DNA of 64,000 nucleotides from JAXHMM01 sp964528445 (GTDB lineage: Bacteria; Bacteroidota; Rhodothermia; Balneolales; Balneolaceae), in the NCBI GenBank assembly GCA_964528445.1, contig CAZGSL010000008.1, positions 1 through 64,000 of the forward strand. The letters are read 5' to 3'. Both the position numbers and the translations under genes were made by a program. The notes under the pieces were generated by a model, which worked only from the letters and a program-made list of their open reading frames with translations, searched no databases and had not been told where the DNA came from. Below are positions 1 through 8,703 of the stretch, one piece after another. How positions within the stretch are numbered: the first letter of the stretch is position 1; the number at the start of each line of letters is the position of its first letter.

Positions 1-2271
1 GATTTTGACACATTCCATCCGGAAGCCGACCGCACCTACCGGGTGATTACCGAAGCGACCCATGAAAACGGATACACCCAGCGTTTCGCCACTGCTCCCC
101 TGCCGCTCGGGGATATGATCCGGCAGGACTACTCCCACGTGGAAACAGGAGTGCGTTTTTACCGGTACCCCTCCCCGCACGCCAGGGCAAATAACAAAAC
201 CCTTGACGTAAACGGAGCCCTGGCCGATCCGGCTTTTTTCACACTGTTCCACTTCGAACTGGAATCGGGCGATCCCGGGAGCGTCCTCTCCCAACCCAAT
301 TCCGTTATGTTAACGGAGGAAACAGCCAACCGGTTCTTTGATGAGCGAAATCCAGTGGGCGAAAATTTTTACGTTGAGGAACTCGGCGATTTAACCGTGA
401 CGGGAATTCTGAAAGAAGATGAGCTGGACCAAAGCCATCTGCAGTTTGACTACCTTGCCTCTCTTTCCACCCTCGTTCTCTCGGAGCATGATGCTTCCCG
501 GGGACGGATTCTGGAAGATTGGAGCAGCCTGGACCGGGGGTACACTTATCTCCTTCTGGAGGAAGGTACCCCGGCCGAGGCCCTGCGGGAGGCGCTTTCA
601 ACGGTTTCCGAACGGGTAAACCGTCAATACGAATTGGGCGATGATTACCAATCGTACGCGTTTGACATACAGGGATTACCTGAAATAACCCCCGGCGAGG
701 ATCTGCAAAACGGGATACCGTACAACAATAACCGGTCCGCCTCGGAGATCTGGGCGATATCCGCCATTGCCCTGGTTATCCTCCTGATGGCCTGCTTCAA
801 CTACACCAATTTGTCGGTGGCCCGGGCATTGAAACGCTCCCGGGAAGTGGGCCTTTACAAAGTACTTGGGGCCCGTCGAAGCCAGATTATTTTCCAATTC
901 GTGGTTCAGTCCACGATGGTCGCCCTGCTATCCCTGCTTCTGGCCTACGCCCTTCTGCCCTTCATTCCCCTGCCGGAAAACTTTACGCGTGAATTGGCGA
1001 CGATTGTGCCGGACCTGGAACTGATAGTATGGTTCACGCTCTTCTCTCTTTTTACCGGCCTGCTCGCCGGTATACTCCCCGCGTGGCTGATTACGGGACA
1101 GCAGCCGATTCCAATGCTGCGCCAGCTGAAAAACCTCGATCCGATCGGCGGACTATCTTTTCGGAAATCCCTGGTGGTGGTGCAATTCGCCCTCTCTACC
1201 ATTCTCCTCATCGCCACGGCCGTAGTCTACCAGCAGACCCGTTACACCAGGACAGCCGATTACGGATTTCAACAGCAGAACGTAATCAATATGGATCTCC
1301 AGGGGCGGGTAGATGCCGGATTGATGAAGGAAAAGATATCCGGGCTGGCAGGAGTCAGGCAGGTGTCGGCCATTTCCAATCCCCTGGGCTTTTTCCCGGG
1401 CGGCTCCGTGGACATTCGAAAGGAACGCACCGACTCCCCCGTGCAGGCCGAACAATACAGTGTGGACCGTGACCTGATTCCCAATCTGGATCTCACGATG
1501 GCGGGAGGAAGAAACTTTCCGGAAGGGGCCGCTTCCCGGCCGGAGAGCCATATCGTCGTAAACGAAAACTTTCTCTCTCCCCTGGGATGGGAATCCCCGG
1601 CGGAGGCAGTGGGAGAAACCGTATGGCTGGACGACTCCACACAGGTGGAGATCGCGGGAGTGGTGGAAGATTTCCACCATAAAACCCTTATTCTTCCCAT
1701 ACGCCCCATGATATTCCGCTATCGTCCATCTTACCTGAATCATTTGAACATCCGACTGGCATCGGGGGCCGACACGTCGGCCGTTACCTCGCAACTGGAA
1801 GAAATATGGGCGGAACAAGTGCCGACGGTACCGGCCGAATATCGTTTCTCGGACCAAGCCATCCAGGAATTCGCGTCCAATGAGCAGGATATTGCTTCGT
1901 TCGGATATTACGCGCTTATTGCCCTGGTCATCTCCTTCCTTGGATTGCTGGGTATGGTGACCTACAGGGTGGAGATTCGTACCCGTGAAGTGGGAATACG
2001 CAAAGTTCTGGGAGCCGGAGTCTCAAGTATCATTACCCTCCTGTCAAAAGAGTTTGTCTGGCTGCTCCTGCTGGCGGGAGGCATCGGGATACCGGCAGGC
2101 TATTGGATCGGACAGCAATACCTCAACACATTCGCGTATCACGTCCCCATCCGACTCGACACCCTCTTAAGCGGATTCACCATTATGGCACTATTCGGCC
2201 TGCTGGCCATCGGCTGGCAGACCTGGCAGGTGGCCCGGCGCAATCCCGTGGAGGCAATCCGCACTGAGTAG
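1..2271 (+). CDS. FtsX/MacB-type ABC transporter permease, 5' end outside window
   Basis: Inner-membrane permease of the MacB/FtsX family, which works with an ATPase in export, lipoprotein handling or efflux. The frame is open from base 1 (it reads DFDTFHPEADRTYRV, the usual stretch just after the first membrane helix), so roughly 50-60 N-terminal residues lie upstream of the window. A periplasmic MacB_PCD-type domain is followed by a four-helix FtsX core, with the REVGLYKVLGARRSQII motif near base 840. A second periplasmic domain and a second core follow, with TREVGIRKVLGAG near base 1980. The protein ends with the usual RNPVEAIRTE tail. This doubled layout (about 800 residues) is the common Bacteroidota form. 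The substrate cannot be told from sequence and no ATPase partner is visible. The gene converges with the next one. Confidence 0.9.
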   Translation, partial: DFDTFHPEADRTYRVITEATHENGYTQRFATAPLPLGDMIRQDYSHVETGVRFYRYPSPHARANNKTLDVNGALADPAFFTLFHFELESGDPGSVLSQPNSVMLTEETANRFFDERNPVGENFYVEELGDLTVTGILKEDELDQSHLQFDYLASLSTLVLSEHDASRGRILEDWSSLDRGYTYLLLEEGTPAEALREALSTVSERVNRQYELGDDYQSYAFDIQGLPEITPGEDLQNGIPYNNNRSASEIWAISAIALVILLMACFNYTNLSVARALKRSREVGLYKVLGARRSQIIFQFVVQSTMVALLSLLLAYALLPFIPLPENFTRELATIVPDLELIVWFTLFSLFTGLLAGILPAWLITGQQPIPMLRQLKNLDPIGGLSFRKSLVVVQFALSTILLIATAVVYQQTRYTRTADYGFQQQNVINMDLQGRVDAGLMKEKISGLAGVRQVSAISNPLGFFPGGSVDIRKERTDSPVQAEQYSVDRDLIPNLDLTMAGGRNFPEGAASRPESHIVVNENFLSPLGWESPAEAVGETVWLDDSTQVEIAGVVEDFHHKTLILPIRPMIFRYRPSYLNHLNIRLASGADTSAVTSQLEEIWAEQVPTVPAEYRFSDQAIQEFASNEQDIASFGYYALIALVISFLGLLGMVTYRVEIRTREVGIRKVLGAGVSSIITLLSKEFVWLLLLAGGIGIPAGYWIGQQYLNTFAYHVPIRLDTLLSGFTIMALFGLLAIGWQTWQVARRNPVEAIRTE

Positions 2272-2292
2272 GAGTGGCCGTAGAGAGGGATT

Positions 2293-3174
2293 TCAATTGG
2301 TTTCCCGGATCGATACCGCGTACTTGTCGGGGCGAATCTCCCTCCCGTTTTCCCGGGCGTAAACCGAGGTGAATTTCGCACCCACCAACACGATGAGGGT
2401 GGAGTAGTACACCCAAACCAGCATCACCACCATGGATCCGGCCGCCCCGTACACGTTCCCGAAGGAGCTGTTGCCCAGGTAGAACCCGATGAGGTATTTG
2501 CCCAGGCTGAAAAGCAGGGCAGTGACCAGGGCGCCGGCCCAGACGTCACGCCAGGCAATTCTGGCATCGGGCAGCACCCTGAAGATCATCGCGAAAACAG
2601 CTGTGATAACCGCCAGGGAAAACAGGGCGTTCGTTCCCGCGACGAGGTACCAGGAGGCCCCGTAGAACCACGCCGCCACCTGCTGCTGAAACAGGGCGAT
2701 AAAGGTGTCCACAAACAGGGAAACCAGCAGGAGGAATCCCAGCCCGATGACCACGGCCAGCGAAAGCAGGCGGTGCGTAACAAACGTCCATAAGGTTTTT
2801 TCCGGGTGCGGCCGTATTCCCCAGAGGGTATTCAGGCTGTTCTGGAGAGTGACCAGCACCGTGGTGGCGCTGAACATGAGTACCCCTATTCCGGCAATTT
2901 CGGCCAGGGGTGCGGCGCTGGTGGCCCCCGTGAAGTTGAGCAGCTCGCCGATAGTCACCGCGCTTTCCGGCCCGAAAAGCCCGGCGGCCTGGTCAAGCAG
3001 GTTTTCCCGAACCACCCGGTCTTCGTAGAGCGAGCCGGCCACGGACATGGTGATCAGCACGATGGCGGGGAGGGAGAAGATAACGTAGAAGGCGATGGAG
3101 GCGCTCCATGTCCAGGGGTCCTCCTCGAACAGCTCCACCGCGGTCCGCCTGATTATTTTCCACCAAGTTGCCAT
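2293..3174 (-). CDS. YihY/BrkB family inner-membrane protein
   Basis: Polytopic membrane protein of 293 residues, the family's usual size. Family features are visible: an N-terminal amphipathic stretch, the DPWTWSASIAFYVIFSLPA segment, about six hydrophobic helices, and the C-terminal VYYSTLIVLVGAKFTSVYA segment, where the family usually reads Y-(Y/F)-(S/T)-x-x-(I/L)-x-x-x-G-A-(E/K). The family was once called ribonuclease BN, an assignment now considered wrong; its function is unknown, possibly transport. The gene stands alone, convergent with the permease at 2271 and 57 bases downstream of the peptidase gene on the same strand. Confidence 0.9.
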   Translation of the reverse strand: MATWWKIIRRTAVELFEEDPWTWSASIAFYVIFSLPAIVLITMSVAGSLYEDRVVRENLLDQAAGLFGPESAVTIGELLNFTGATSAAPLAEIAGIGVLMFSATTVLVTLQNSLNTLWGIRPHPEKTLWTFVTHRLLSLAVVIGLGFLLLVSLFVDTFIALFQQQVAAWFYGASWYLVAGTNALFSLAVITAVFAMIFRVLPDARIAWRDVWAGALVTALLFSLGKYLIGFYLGNSSFGNVYGAAGSMVVMLVWVYYSTLIVLVGAKFTSVYARENGREIRPDKYAVSIRETN

Positions 3175-3231
3175 AGATAATACCCTATACGGGAACCTGC
3201 TGATTCCAATAAGAGAGGAACAGACCGGGGA

Positions 3232-5850
3232 TCACTCGACCGTCACGCGTGCCCAGTCCCATCCTTCCAGGTCCCGCTCGTTGAGGGCCTTCACGCGGAC
3301 CTCGGTGCCCGGCGCCAAGTTCTCCACCACCGCTTCGGGCTCGGTGACGGTGAGAGAATCGGTCTCACCGTCGGCGTTCCGGTATTCCAGGCGGTAGCGG
3401 TCCACGTCGCTCTCCGGCGCGGGGTCCCAGCTCAGGCGGTAGCCGTCCCCTTCGGCCGGTTCGGCCGACAGCCCCGTAAGCCGCGAGGGCGAGGAGGCCA
3501 GAAGCATGATCGTGGCGATGGTGTTTTTGGCCACCTCGGTAACGAGCCGGTGGTTGATGGTCACCAGGTCGTCGTTCGGCTGGTGGTAGTAGGGGCTCGC
3601 CAGGATGGGATAGGAGCCGATTCCGCCCACGATATCCCCGTAGGCCTCGTAATAGGCGTGGGCGTCGGTGTACTGGTAGTAGTGTGAGTCGTAGGTCACC
3701 AGTTCGGTAAAGAGGAATCCCGCGGCGTGCTGGATGTCACGAATCCCGGCGTTGGAGTAGCGGATGGTGTTGTCCAGCCGGCTGTTGTTGGCGAAGCCGA
3801 TCATGTCGTTATTGAGAGCTCCCACGATGTTCGTTCCGTTCTCCTGCGCTCGTCGCACGTACTCGCGGCTGCCCAGCAGACCCGCCTCCTCGCCCGTAAA
3901 GGCCGCGAAGACGATGGTGAACGGCATGGGGTTGTCCGCCAGCACGCGCGCCGCCTCCAGCAGAGCTGCCGTACCGCTGGAGTTGTCGTCCGCTCCCGGG
4001 CCCCGCTCCACGGAGTCGTAGTGGCTGCTGATCACGTAGACCAGCTCGGGATTGACGGTCCCCTCCAGTCGTGCGAGAACGTTGGCGGTTTTCCCGCCGT
4101 AGGTCCCCCGGCCGGGATTGAACCACTGGTACTCCGGCTCGTAGCCGAAGGAGGCATAAGTCTCGTAGATGTATTCGGCGGCCTGGTCGTTGCCGGGCTG
4201 GGTGATGTACTTGGAGTCGAACTCGAAGAGCTCTTTCTGGTACTCGTATATCCGGCGGATCGACGCCTGGCCGGTTACGCGCGAAACCTCATCGGCTATA
4301 GGGCCAAAGAGCCGCTCGCCCTTTTCGCGGAGCGCCTCCTCGCGCGCCATATTGCGTTCGATGCGGGCCATCAGCTCCTCCGGGCTGATCTGCCGGTTCA
4401 GGTCAAGCAGGTAGACTCCGCGCTCCGGGGAGATGGTATCCCCGTCGCGGTCGGCCACGATCAGGATCCGGTTGCCCGAGGGACTCACCGCCCACTGGTA
4501 CTCCATGGCGACGGTCCGCAGGGTGTTGTTGTGAAATAGCTTGACCGGTTCTCCGCCCTGCAGGTCGTACAGGAAGGAGCGGCGGTGTCGGCTCTCCCCC
4601 TTGGCCGCGATCAGGCGGTTCTCATCCAGGAACCTCGGGAAGCGGTCGTGCTGAAGTTCGCGGGTGACCCGGCGCCGGTTGTTGCCGTCGGCGTCATGCG
4701 CGTAGATCTCAAAGTCGTCGCCCTCCTGCAGAGCATACGCCACCTTGGTTCCGTTCGGGGAGAGCACCGGATCCCTCAGGTCCGCTTCGGTAGTGATGAT
4801 CTCATGCTCCCGGTTATTATCCATCGCGTCCACGGTGATCAGGCTCACGCTGTCACGCATCTCCTTCGAGAGAAGCACGGTCCCCCCGATCCGACCCACA
4901 TCCTCTACCTGTCCCTCCACCAGGTGCGTGCGGGAGGTCTCCAGGTTCAGGATGCCCGTCCACCCGTACATCTCCGCGTTGACCGTATCCGGGGGATTCA
5001 GGCTGTTGAATTGATTGTAGTGGAAAACCAGCTTGCTGCCGCCGTCAATCGCATGGAGATCCCCCAGAAAACCGTGGGTATCGGTAAGCGGTTCCAGCTC
5101 CCCGCTCTCCGGGAGGTAGGAGTAGACGTTGGTAAAGTCCTCATCCCGATGCATCGCCGTCATGTAGAGAGCGCCCCCCGGCGCCGGAACGACGTCCCCC
5201 ACGATGTGGTTCTCCGGCGTAATGTCACGGGCCGGGGCGTCGGGTGAGGATTTCATCATGAGGCGGGTGTTCGCGATCTCCACGGCGGAATAGGCCCGGT
5301 AGGCCTCCCTCAGGCGGTCGTAATTCCCCTCCGACTGGGCCTCCTCGGCTATGCTGTCCCGTTCGGCCCGGGCCTGGCGGACGGCCTCGGTCTCCTCCAG
5401 CCTGCGGAAAAGGATGGAGCCGTCCTCCAGCACCATGACGTCCTCTCCCTCTATCCGTGCCGCCAGGCTGCCGGCGTCTGTATCGTGCAGGTAGGTCCGG
5501 GTTCCCCCCTCCTCTTCAAGTTCGTAGAGCGCGTATCGTCCCTCGGGGCCAAACCGGATATTGGATCCGTCCCCGCTCAGCTGCGTCACCCGGTAGAGTT
5601 CGCCCGTTTTCAGGGCGATTGGCCTGAACCAGCGATCGGCCTCCGGTCCCTCCAGCAGATGCTTGAAGGCATGCAGCGCGTCCGGGTAGTTCCCGTCGTG
5701 CCAGTCGTCCAGTGCGTTCTCATAGATCGCCTCCGGCTCTTGGCTGTGAAGCATCGTGTGCATCTCGCCCTGGGCGAAGGCGGTGGAGAGGCCGGATGCA
5801 GCCGTCAGCATGATGAGAGCAAACAGGGAAAAAAGGGAGCGCTGTTGCAT
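3232..5850 (-). CDS. Secreted M28 family zinc aminopeptidase with N-terminal propeller and FnIII tail
   Basis: The start is placed at the ATG at 5850 because it opens a clean signal peptide (MQQRSLFSLFALIMLTAASG...AFAQ) and follows an AAGGA box; the frame is open further upstream. In this 872-residue protein a long WD40/TolB-like beta-propeller region is seen at about residues 75-510. The M28 co-catalytic zinc domain is at about 560-780. Candidate ligands are H610/D612 in HYDS, D622 in ADDNSSG, the Glu pair E654-E655, D682 in NNDMIGF and H756 in YYHQPND. All expected metal and catalytic residues are present, so activity is likely. The last 90 residues look like a fibronectin type III domain. 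It probably digests peptides in the periplasm or outside the cell. The substrate is unknown. Confidence 0.9.
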   Translation of the reverse strand: MQQRSLFSLFALIMLTAASGLSTAFAQGEMHTMLHSQEPEAIYENALDDWHDGNYPDALHAFKHLLEGPEADRWFRPIALKTGELYRVTQLSGDGSNIRFGPEGRYALYELEEEGGTRTYLHDTDAGSLAARIEGEDVMVLEDGSILFRRLEETEAVRQARAERDSIAEEAQSEGNYDRLREAYRAYSAVEIANTRLMMKSSPDAPARDITPENHIVGDVVPAPGGALYMTAMHRDEDFTNVYSYLPESGELEPLTDTHGFLGDLHAIDGGSKLVFHYNQFNSLNPPDTVNAEMYGWTGILNLETSRTHLVEGQVEDVGRIGGTVLLSKEMRDSVSLITVDAMDNNREHEIITTEADLRDPVLSPNGTKVAYALQEGDDFEIYAHDADGNNRRRVTRELQHDRFPRFLDENRLIAAKGESRHRRSFLYDLQGGEPVKLFHNNTLRTVAMEYQWAVSPSGNRILIVADRDGDTISPERGVYLLDLNRQISPEELMARIERNMAREEALREKGERLFGPIADEVSRVTGQASIRRIYEYQKELFEFDSKYITQPGNDQAAEYIYETYASFGYEPEYQWFNPGRGTYGGKTANVLARLEGTVNPELVYVISSHYDSVERGPGADDNSSGTAALLEAARVLADNPMPFTIVFAAFTGEEAGLLGSREYVRRAQENGTNIVGALNNDMIGFANNSRLDNTIRYSNAGIRDIQHAAGFLFTELVTYDSHYYQYTDAHAYYEAYGDIVGGIGSYPILASPYYHQPNDDLVTINHRLVTEVAKNTIATIMLLASSPSRLTGLSAEPAEGDGYRLSWDPAPESDVDRYRLEYRNADGETDSLTVTEPEAVVENLAPGTEVRVKALNERDLEGWDWARVTVE

Positions 5851-5973
5851 GGGGAATCCTTTTGTTGTCGTTTTGAGGGAAATATGCGGGATCCCCCGCA
5901 GAAAACCAATGGCCTGCACGTATTTCTCCTTCCTAGATTCCGTACCGTGGAGACTGCACTGCGAAGGGTATTT

Positions 5974-7568
5974 TCAGATTTGCCGGGCAGTCATCTCCGC
6001 CCTCCTGTTTATCCACTTGCTGACCGCCTCCCTGAGATCCCGGAGCTGAACCGGTTTGGACAGGTAGTCGTCCATTCCGGCTTCCAGGCATTTTTCGCGT
6101 ATCTGGGACTGGGCGTCGGCCGTCATGGCAATAATAACGGTCTTACTATCTTCCTCCTCCTGTTCCCTTATCCGGGAAGTCGCTTCAAACCCGTCCATTT
6201 CCGGCATCTGAAGATCCATGAATATGATATCGTATGGGTTTTCGCGGGCAGACGACAGCGCTTCCCGGCCGTCCGACGCCACATCGGCCCGGATCCCCAT
6301 CTTCTCCAGCACCTTCAGGGTCACCAGCTGGTTGATCTGGTTGTCCTCCACCACCAGGAGCCGTACGTCACGGCCGCTCCCGCCGGATTCGGGCTGATTT
6401 TCCCCGGAAGAGTGAATTTTGCGGTACTCTTCGCACTCGCCCTGTTCTGCCACCTCGACCATTATGGTGAACCGGAAGGTGGATCCCTCGCCCTCACGGC
6501 TCTCGACCTCGATTTCTCCCTCCATCATCTCCACGATGTTCTTGCAAATGGCCAGTCCCAGTCCCGTGCCGCCGTGCGGACGCGTCGTGGAGCTGTCCAC
6601 CTGCGAAAAGGATTCAAACAGCTCCGACTGTTTCTCCGCGGGAATGCCGATGCCGGTATCCCGGACGGTAAAACGGAGCGACTGTTTTCCGTTTTTCGTC
6701 CCGTTGTTTTTCACGTGCAGCTCCACGCTTCCTTCGGACGTGAACTTGACAGCGTTGCCCACCAGGTTGAGCAGTACCTGGCGCAAGCGGGCCTTGTCGC
6801 TGATAATCTCCCGCGGCACGTCGCTGTCGACATGCCAGGCTGTGTGAAGATTTTTCTCCGACAATTCCAGGGTAAACATCTCAAACACCTCCTCGATCAA
6901 TACGGGAAGCTCGAAAGCCTCCCTTTCCAGCTCGATCTTCCCTGACTCGAGCTTGGAGTAGTCCAGTACGTCGTTGATNNNNNNNNNNNNNNNNNNNNNN
7001 NNNNNNNNNNNNNNNNNNNNNNNNNNNNNNNNNNNNNNNNNNNNNNNNNNNNNNNNNNNNNNNNNNNNNNNNNNNNNNAGTAGGAGTTCACCCGGCTGCC
7101 CCACTGCCCGATGGCGATGCCGACCCTGGTGCTCGCGTCGTCCAGGTCCTCCAGTATGCGCAGCATGCTTACGTCCAGCCCGGACTCCCGGAGTTCCTGC
7201 CGGCTTCTGCCCTCCCACTCCATGGCGTGCAGCGTGGAGTCTACGCGTTCGATGAGCGCTCCGAGCGCCACCTGCTCCTGTTCTTCCAGGATGACAAGCT
7301 GGCTGTCGATCCGGTTGAGCTGCTCCTTGAAAAAACGGTCGATCTCCTCCTGGGTCTGCGCGGAGTCGGACTCGACGTAGAGGCCTAGCTCCTTGATTTC
7401 GCCCGAGACCCATCCGAGCCGGGTGATCAGCTCAATGCGGTCGTTGACCCCCTGCCGGCCGCGGTCCACCTGCCAGACGATATAGGCCGACCACGCGATA
7501 AAGATTAGCAGCAGCGTGCCCGAAATGGGAACCGAATATTTCTGCAGCAACGAATACAGTCTGGTCAT
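5974..7568 (-). CDS. Hybrid sensor histidine kinase/response regulator, interrupted by an assembly gap
   Basis: Two blocks flank the 100-N gap. The N-terminal block (7568-7079, about 163 residues) has a membrane helix near residues 14-34 and a helical sensor region rich in charged residues. The C-terminal block (6978-5974, 334 residues) starts at the end of a HisKA domain (INDVLDYSKLESGKI). It continues with a HATPase_c domain (N box VLLNLVGNAVKFT, G boxes DTGIGIP and GGTGLGLAICK) and ends in a receiver domain (LLVVEDNQINQLV, phospho-acceptor in DIIFMDLQMPEMDG, Lys in YLSKPV). The phospho-His box and probably a second helix lie in the gap. The two blocks are out of frame across 100 N, which only means the gap length is a placeholder. 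The ATG at 7568 is preferred over an in-frame TTG five codons upstream. The signal is unknown. Confidence 0.85.
6979..7078. other. Assembly gap (100 N)
   Basis: Exactly 100 undetermined bases inside the histidine kinase gene. Round-number gaps are placeholders in scaffolding, so neither the missing length nor the frame can be trusted. The missing piece should encode the rest of the sensor and most of the HisKA domain. Confidence 0.99.
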
Positions 7569-7589
7569 GGCAGAAGCCTGCAATGATAA

Positions 7590-7603
7590 AATACCTAGGT
7601 ATT
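7590..7603. promoter_or_regulatory. 14-base perfect palindrome upstream of the histidine kinase
   Basis: AATACCTAGGTATT reads the same on both strands and sits 22 bases upstream of the kinase ATG at 7568. It could be an operator in the kinase leader. No regulator is identified. Confidence 0.4.
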
Positions 7604-7628
7604 AACCCTTAACCCATACTCCCCGATT

Positions 7629-7661
7629 TTAAAATTATTAACATATGTTAAGTAATTTTAA
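7629..7661. promoter_or_regulatory. Long AT-rich inverted repeat, candidate operator
   Basis: Two 16-base arms (7629-7644 and 7645-7661) meet without a spacer. Every base pairs, apart from one extra G at 7652. The core TTAACATATGTTAA (7638-7651) is a perfect palindrome. It lies between the folD stop (7711) and the kinase start (7568) in an unusually AT-rich stretch of a 60% GC region. An all-AT stem with no following U run on either strand makes a poor terminator, so a protein-binding site is more likely. Confidence 0.45.
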
Positions 7662-7710
7662 TTAAAGAAACAATCGGCCCTCAGGTAAAACCAGGTAAGA
7701 TAGGGGGGGG

Positions 7711-8601
7711 CTACTCCGGGTAGATCGATTTTTTCGCAGCCAGGAGGGTGTTCTTCATCAGCATCGCCACGGTCATGGGCCCCACTCCGCCGGGGACGGG
7801 GGTAATCCAGCTCGCCTTTTCGCTGACGCTCTCGAAATGGCAGTCGCCCACCAGGGAGTATCCCTTGTCACTGGTTTCGTCGGCCACCCGGTTGATGCCC
7901 ACGTCAATCACCACCACGCCCTCCTTGACCATCTCGCCGCGGATCAGGTTGGGCTGGCCGGCCGCCACCACCAGCAGGTCGGCCGAGATGGTGTGCTGGG
8001 TGAGGTCCTTGCTGTACTTGTGGCAGATGGTGGTCGTGGCTTTGCCTCCCGCCTCCTCCTTGGAGAGCATGGTGGATACGGGGCGGCCCACGATGTTGCT
8101 GGCGCCCACCACCACGGCGTGGCGGCTTTTGGTGGGGATGCTGTAATACTTCAGAAGCTCGAATATGCCGGCCGGAGTACAGGAACGGAAGCAGGGCTCG
8201 CCCACCGTCAGGCGACCGACGTTCATCGGGTGGAATCCATCCACGTCTTTCCGGTAGTCGATCGCCTCGATCACGTCATGCGTGGAGAGGTGTACGGGAA
8301 GGGGAAGCTGCACCAGGATACCGTCGACCGAATCGTCCCGGTTGAATTCGCGGATGGTGGCCTTCAGCTCCTTGGCGGAAACGGTGTCGGGCAGGCGAAG
8401 GGTGTCGGTCTCAATCCCCACCTCCTTGCAGGCCCGGGTTTTCGCCCCCACATAGACGTCCGACGCCGGATCGGTGCCGGTCAGGACCACCTGGAGAAAG
8501 GGGGCGCGGTTGCCGCTTCCCACCCAGTCTTCCACGTCCTGGCGAACCTCCTCGCGGGTGATTTCCGCGACTTTCTTTCCGTCAATGATTTTGGCTGACA
8601 T
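7711..8601 (-). CDS. folD: Bifunctional methylenetetrahydrofolate dehydrogenase/cyclohydrolase FolD
   Basis: Cytosolic enzyme that interconverts 5,10-methylene-, 5,10-methenyl- and 10-formyl-tetrahydrofolate, feeding purine and formyl-Met synthesis. The protein is 296 residues when started at the ATG at 8601 (MSAKIIDGKKVAEITREEV), preceded by AAGGGG; the frame is open upstream but without homology. Family signatures are seen: YVGAKTRACKEVGI with the catalytic Lys, the VDGILVQLPLPVHL motif, and a Rossmann segment with VVVGASNIVGRPVSTML. The C-terminus has ITPVPGGVGPMTVAML. Length and motifs are complete. Confidence 0.97.
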   Translation of the reverse strand: MSAKIIDGKKVAEITREEVRQDVEDWVGSGNRAPFLQVVLTGTDPASDVYVGAKTRACKEVGIETDTLRLPDTVSAKELKATIREFNRDDSVDGILVQLPLPVHLSTHDVIEAIDYRKDVDGFHPMNVGRLTVGEPCFRSCTPAGIFELLKYYSIPTKSRHAVVVGASNIVGRPVSTMLSKEEAGGKATTTICHKYSKDLTQHTISADLLVVAAGQPNLIRGEMVKEGVVVIDVGINRVADETSDKGYSLVGDCHFESVSEKASWITPVPGGVGPMTVAMLMKNTLLAAKKSIYPE

Positions 8602-8703
8602 CGGACCCCTTCGTGCGTTAGATTTTGAATAGTGGATGATAAACGTTCCGCGGAAGTGTGGCAAATCCGCCGCCATATGCCTACGCCCCCCCTGCCCCCC
8701 GGC

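Noticed and set aside
7703..7711. Run of eight G just after the folD stop as a phase-variation tract
   Set aside because: It lies outside the coding region and next to no clear promoter; a short G run is not rare at this GC content.
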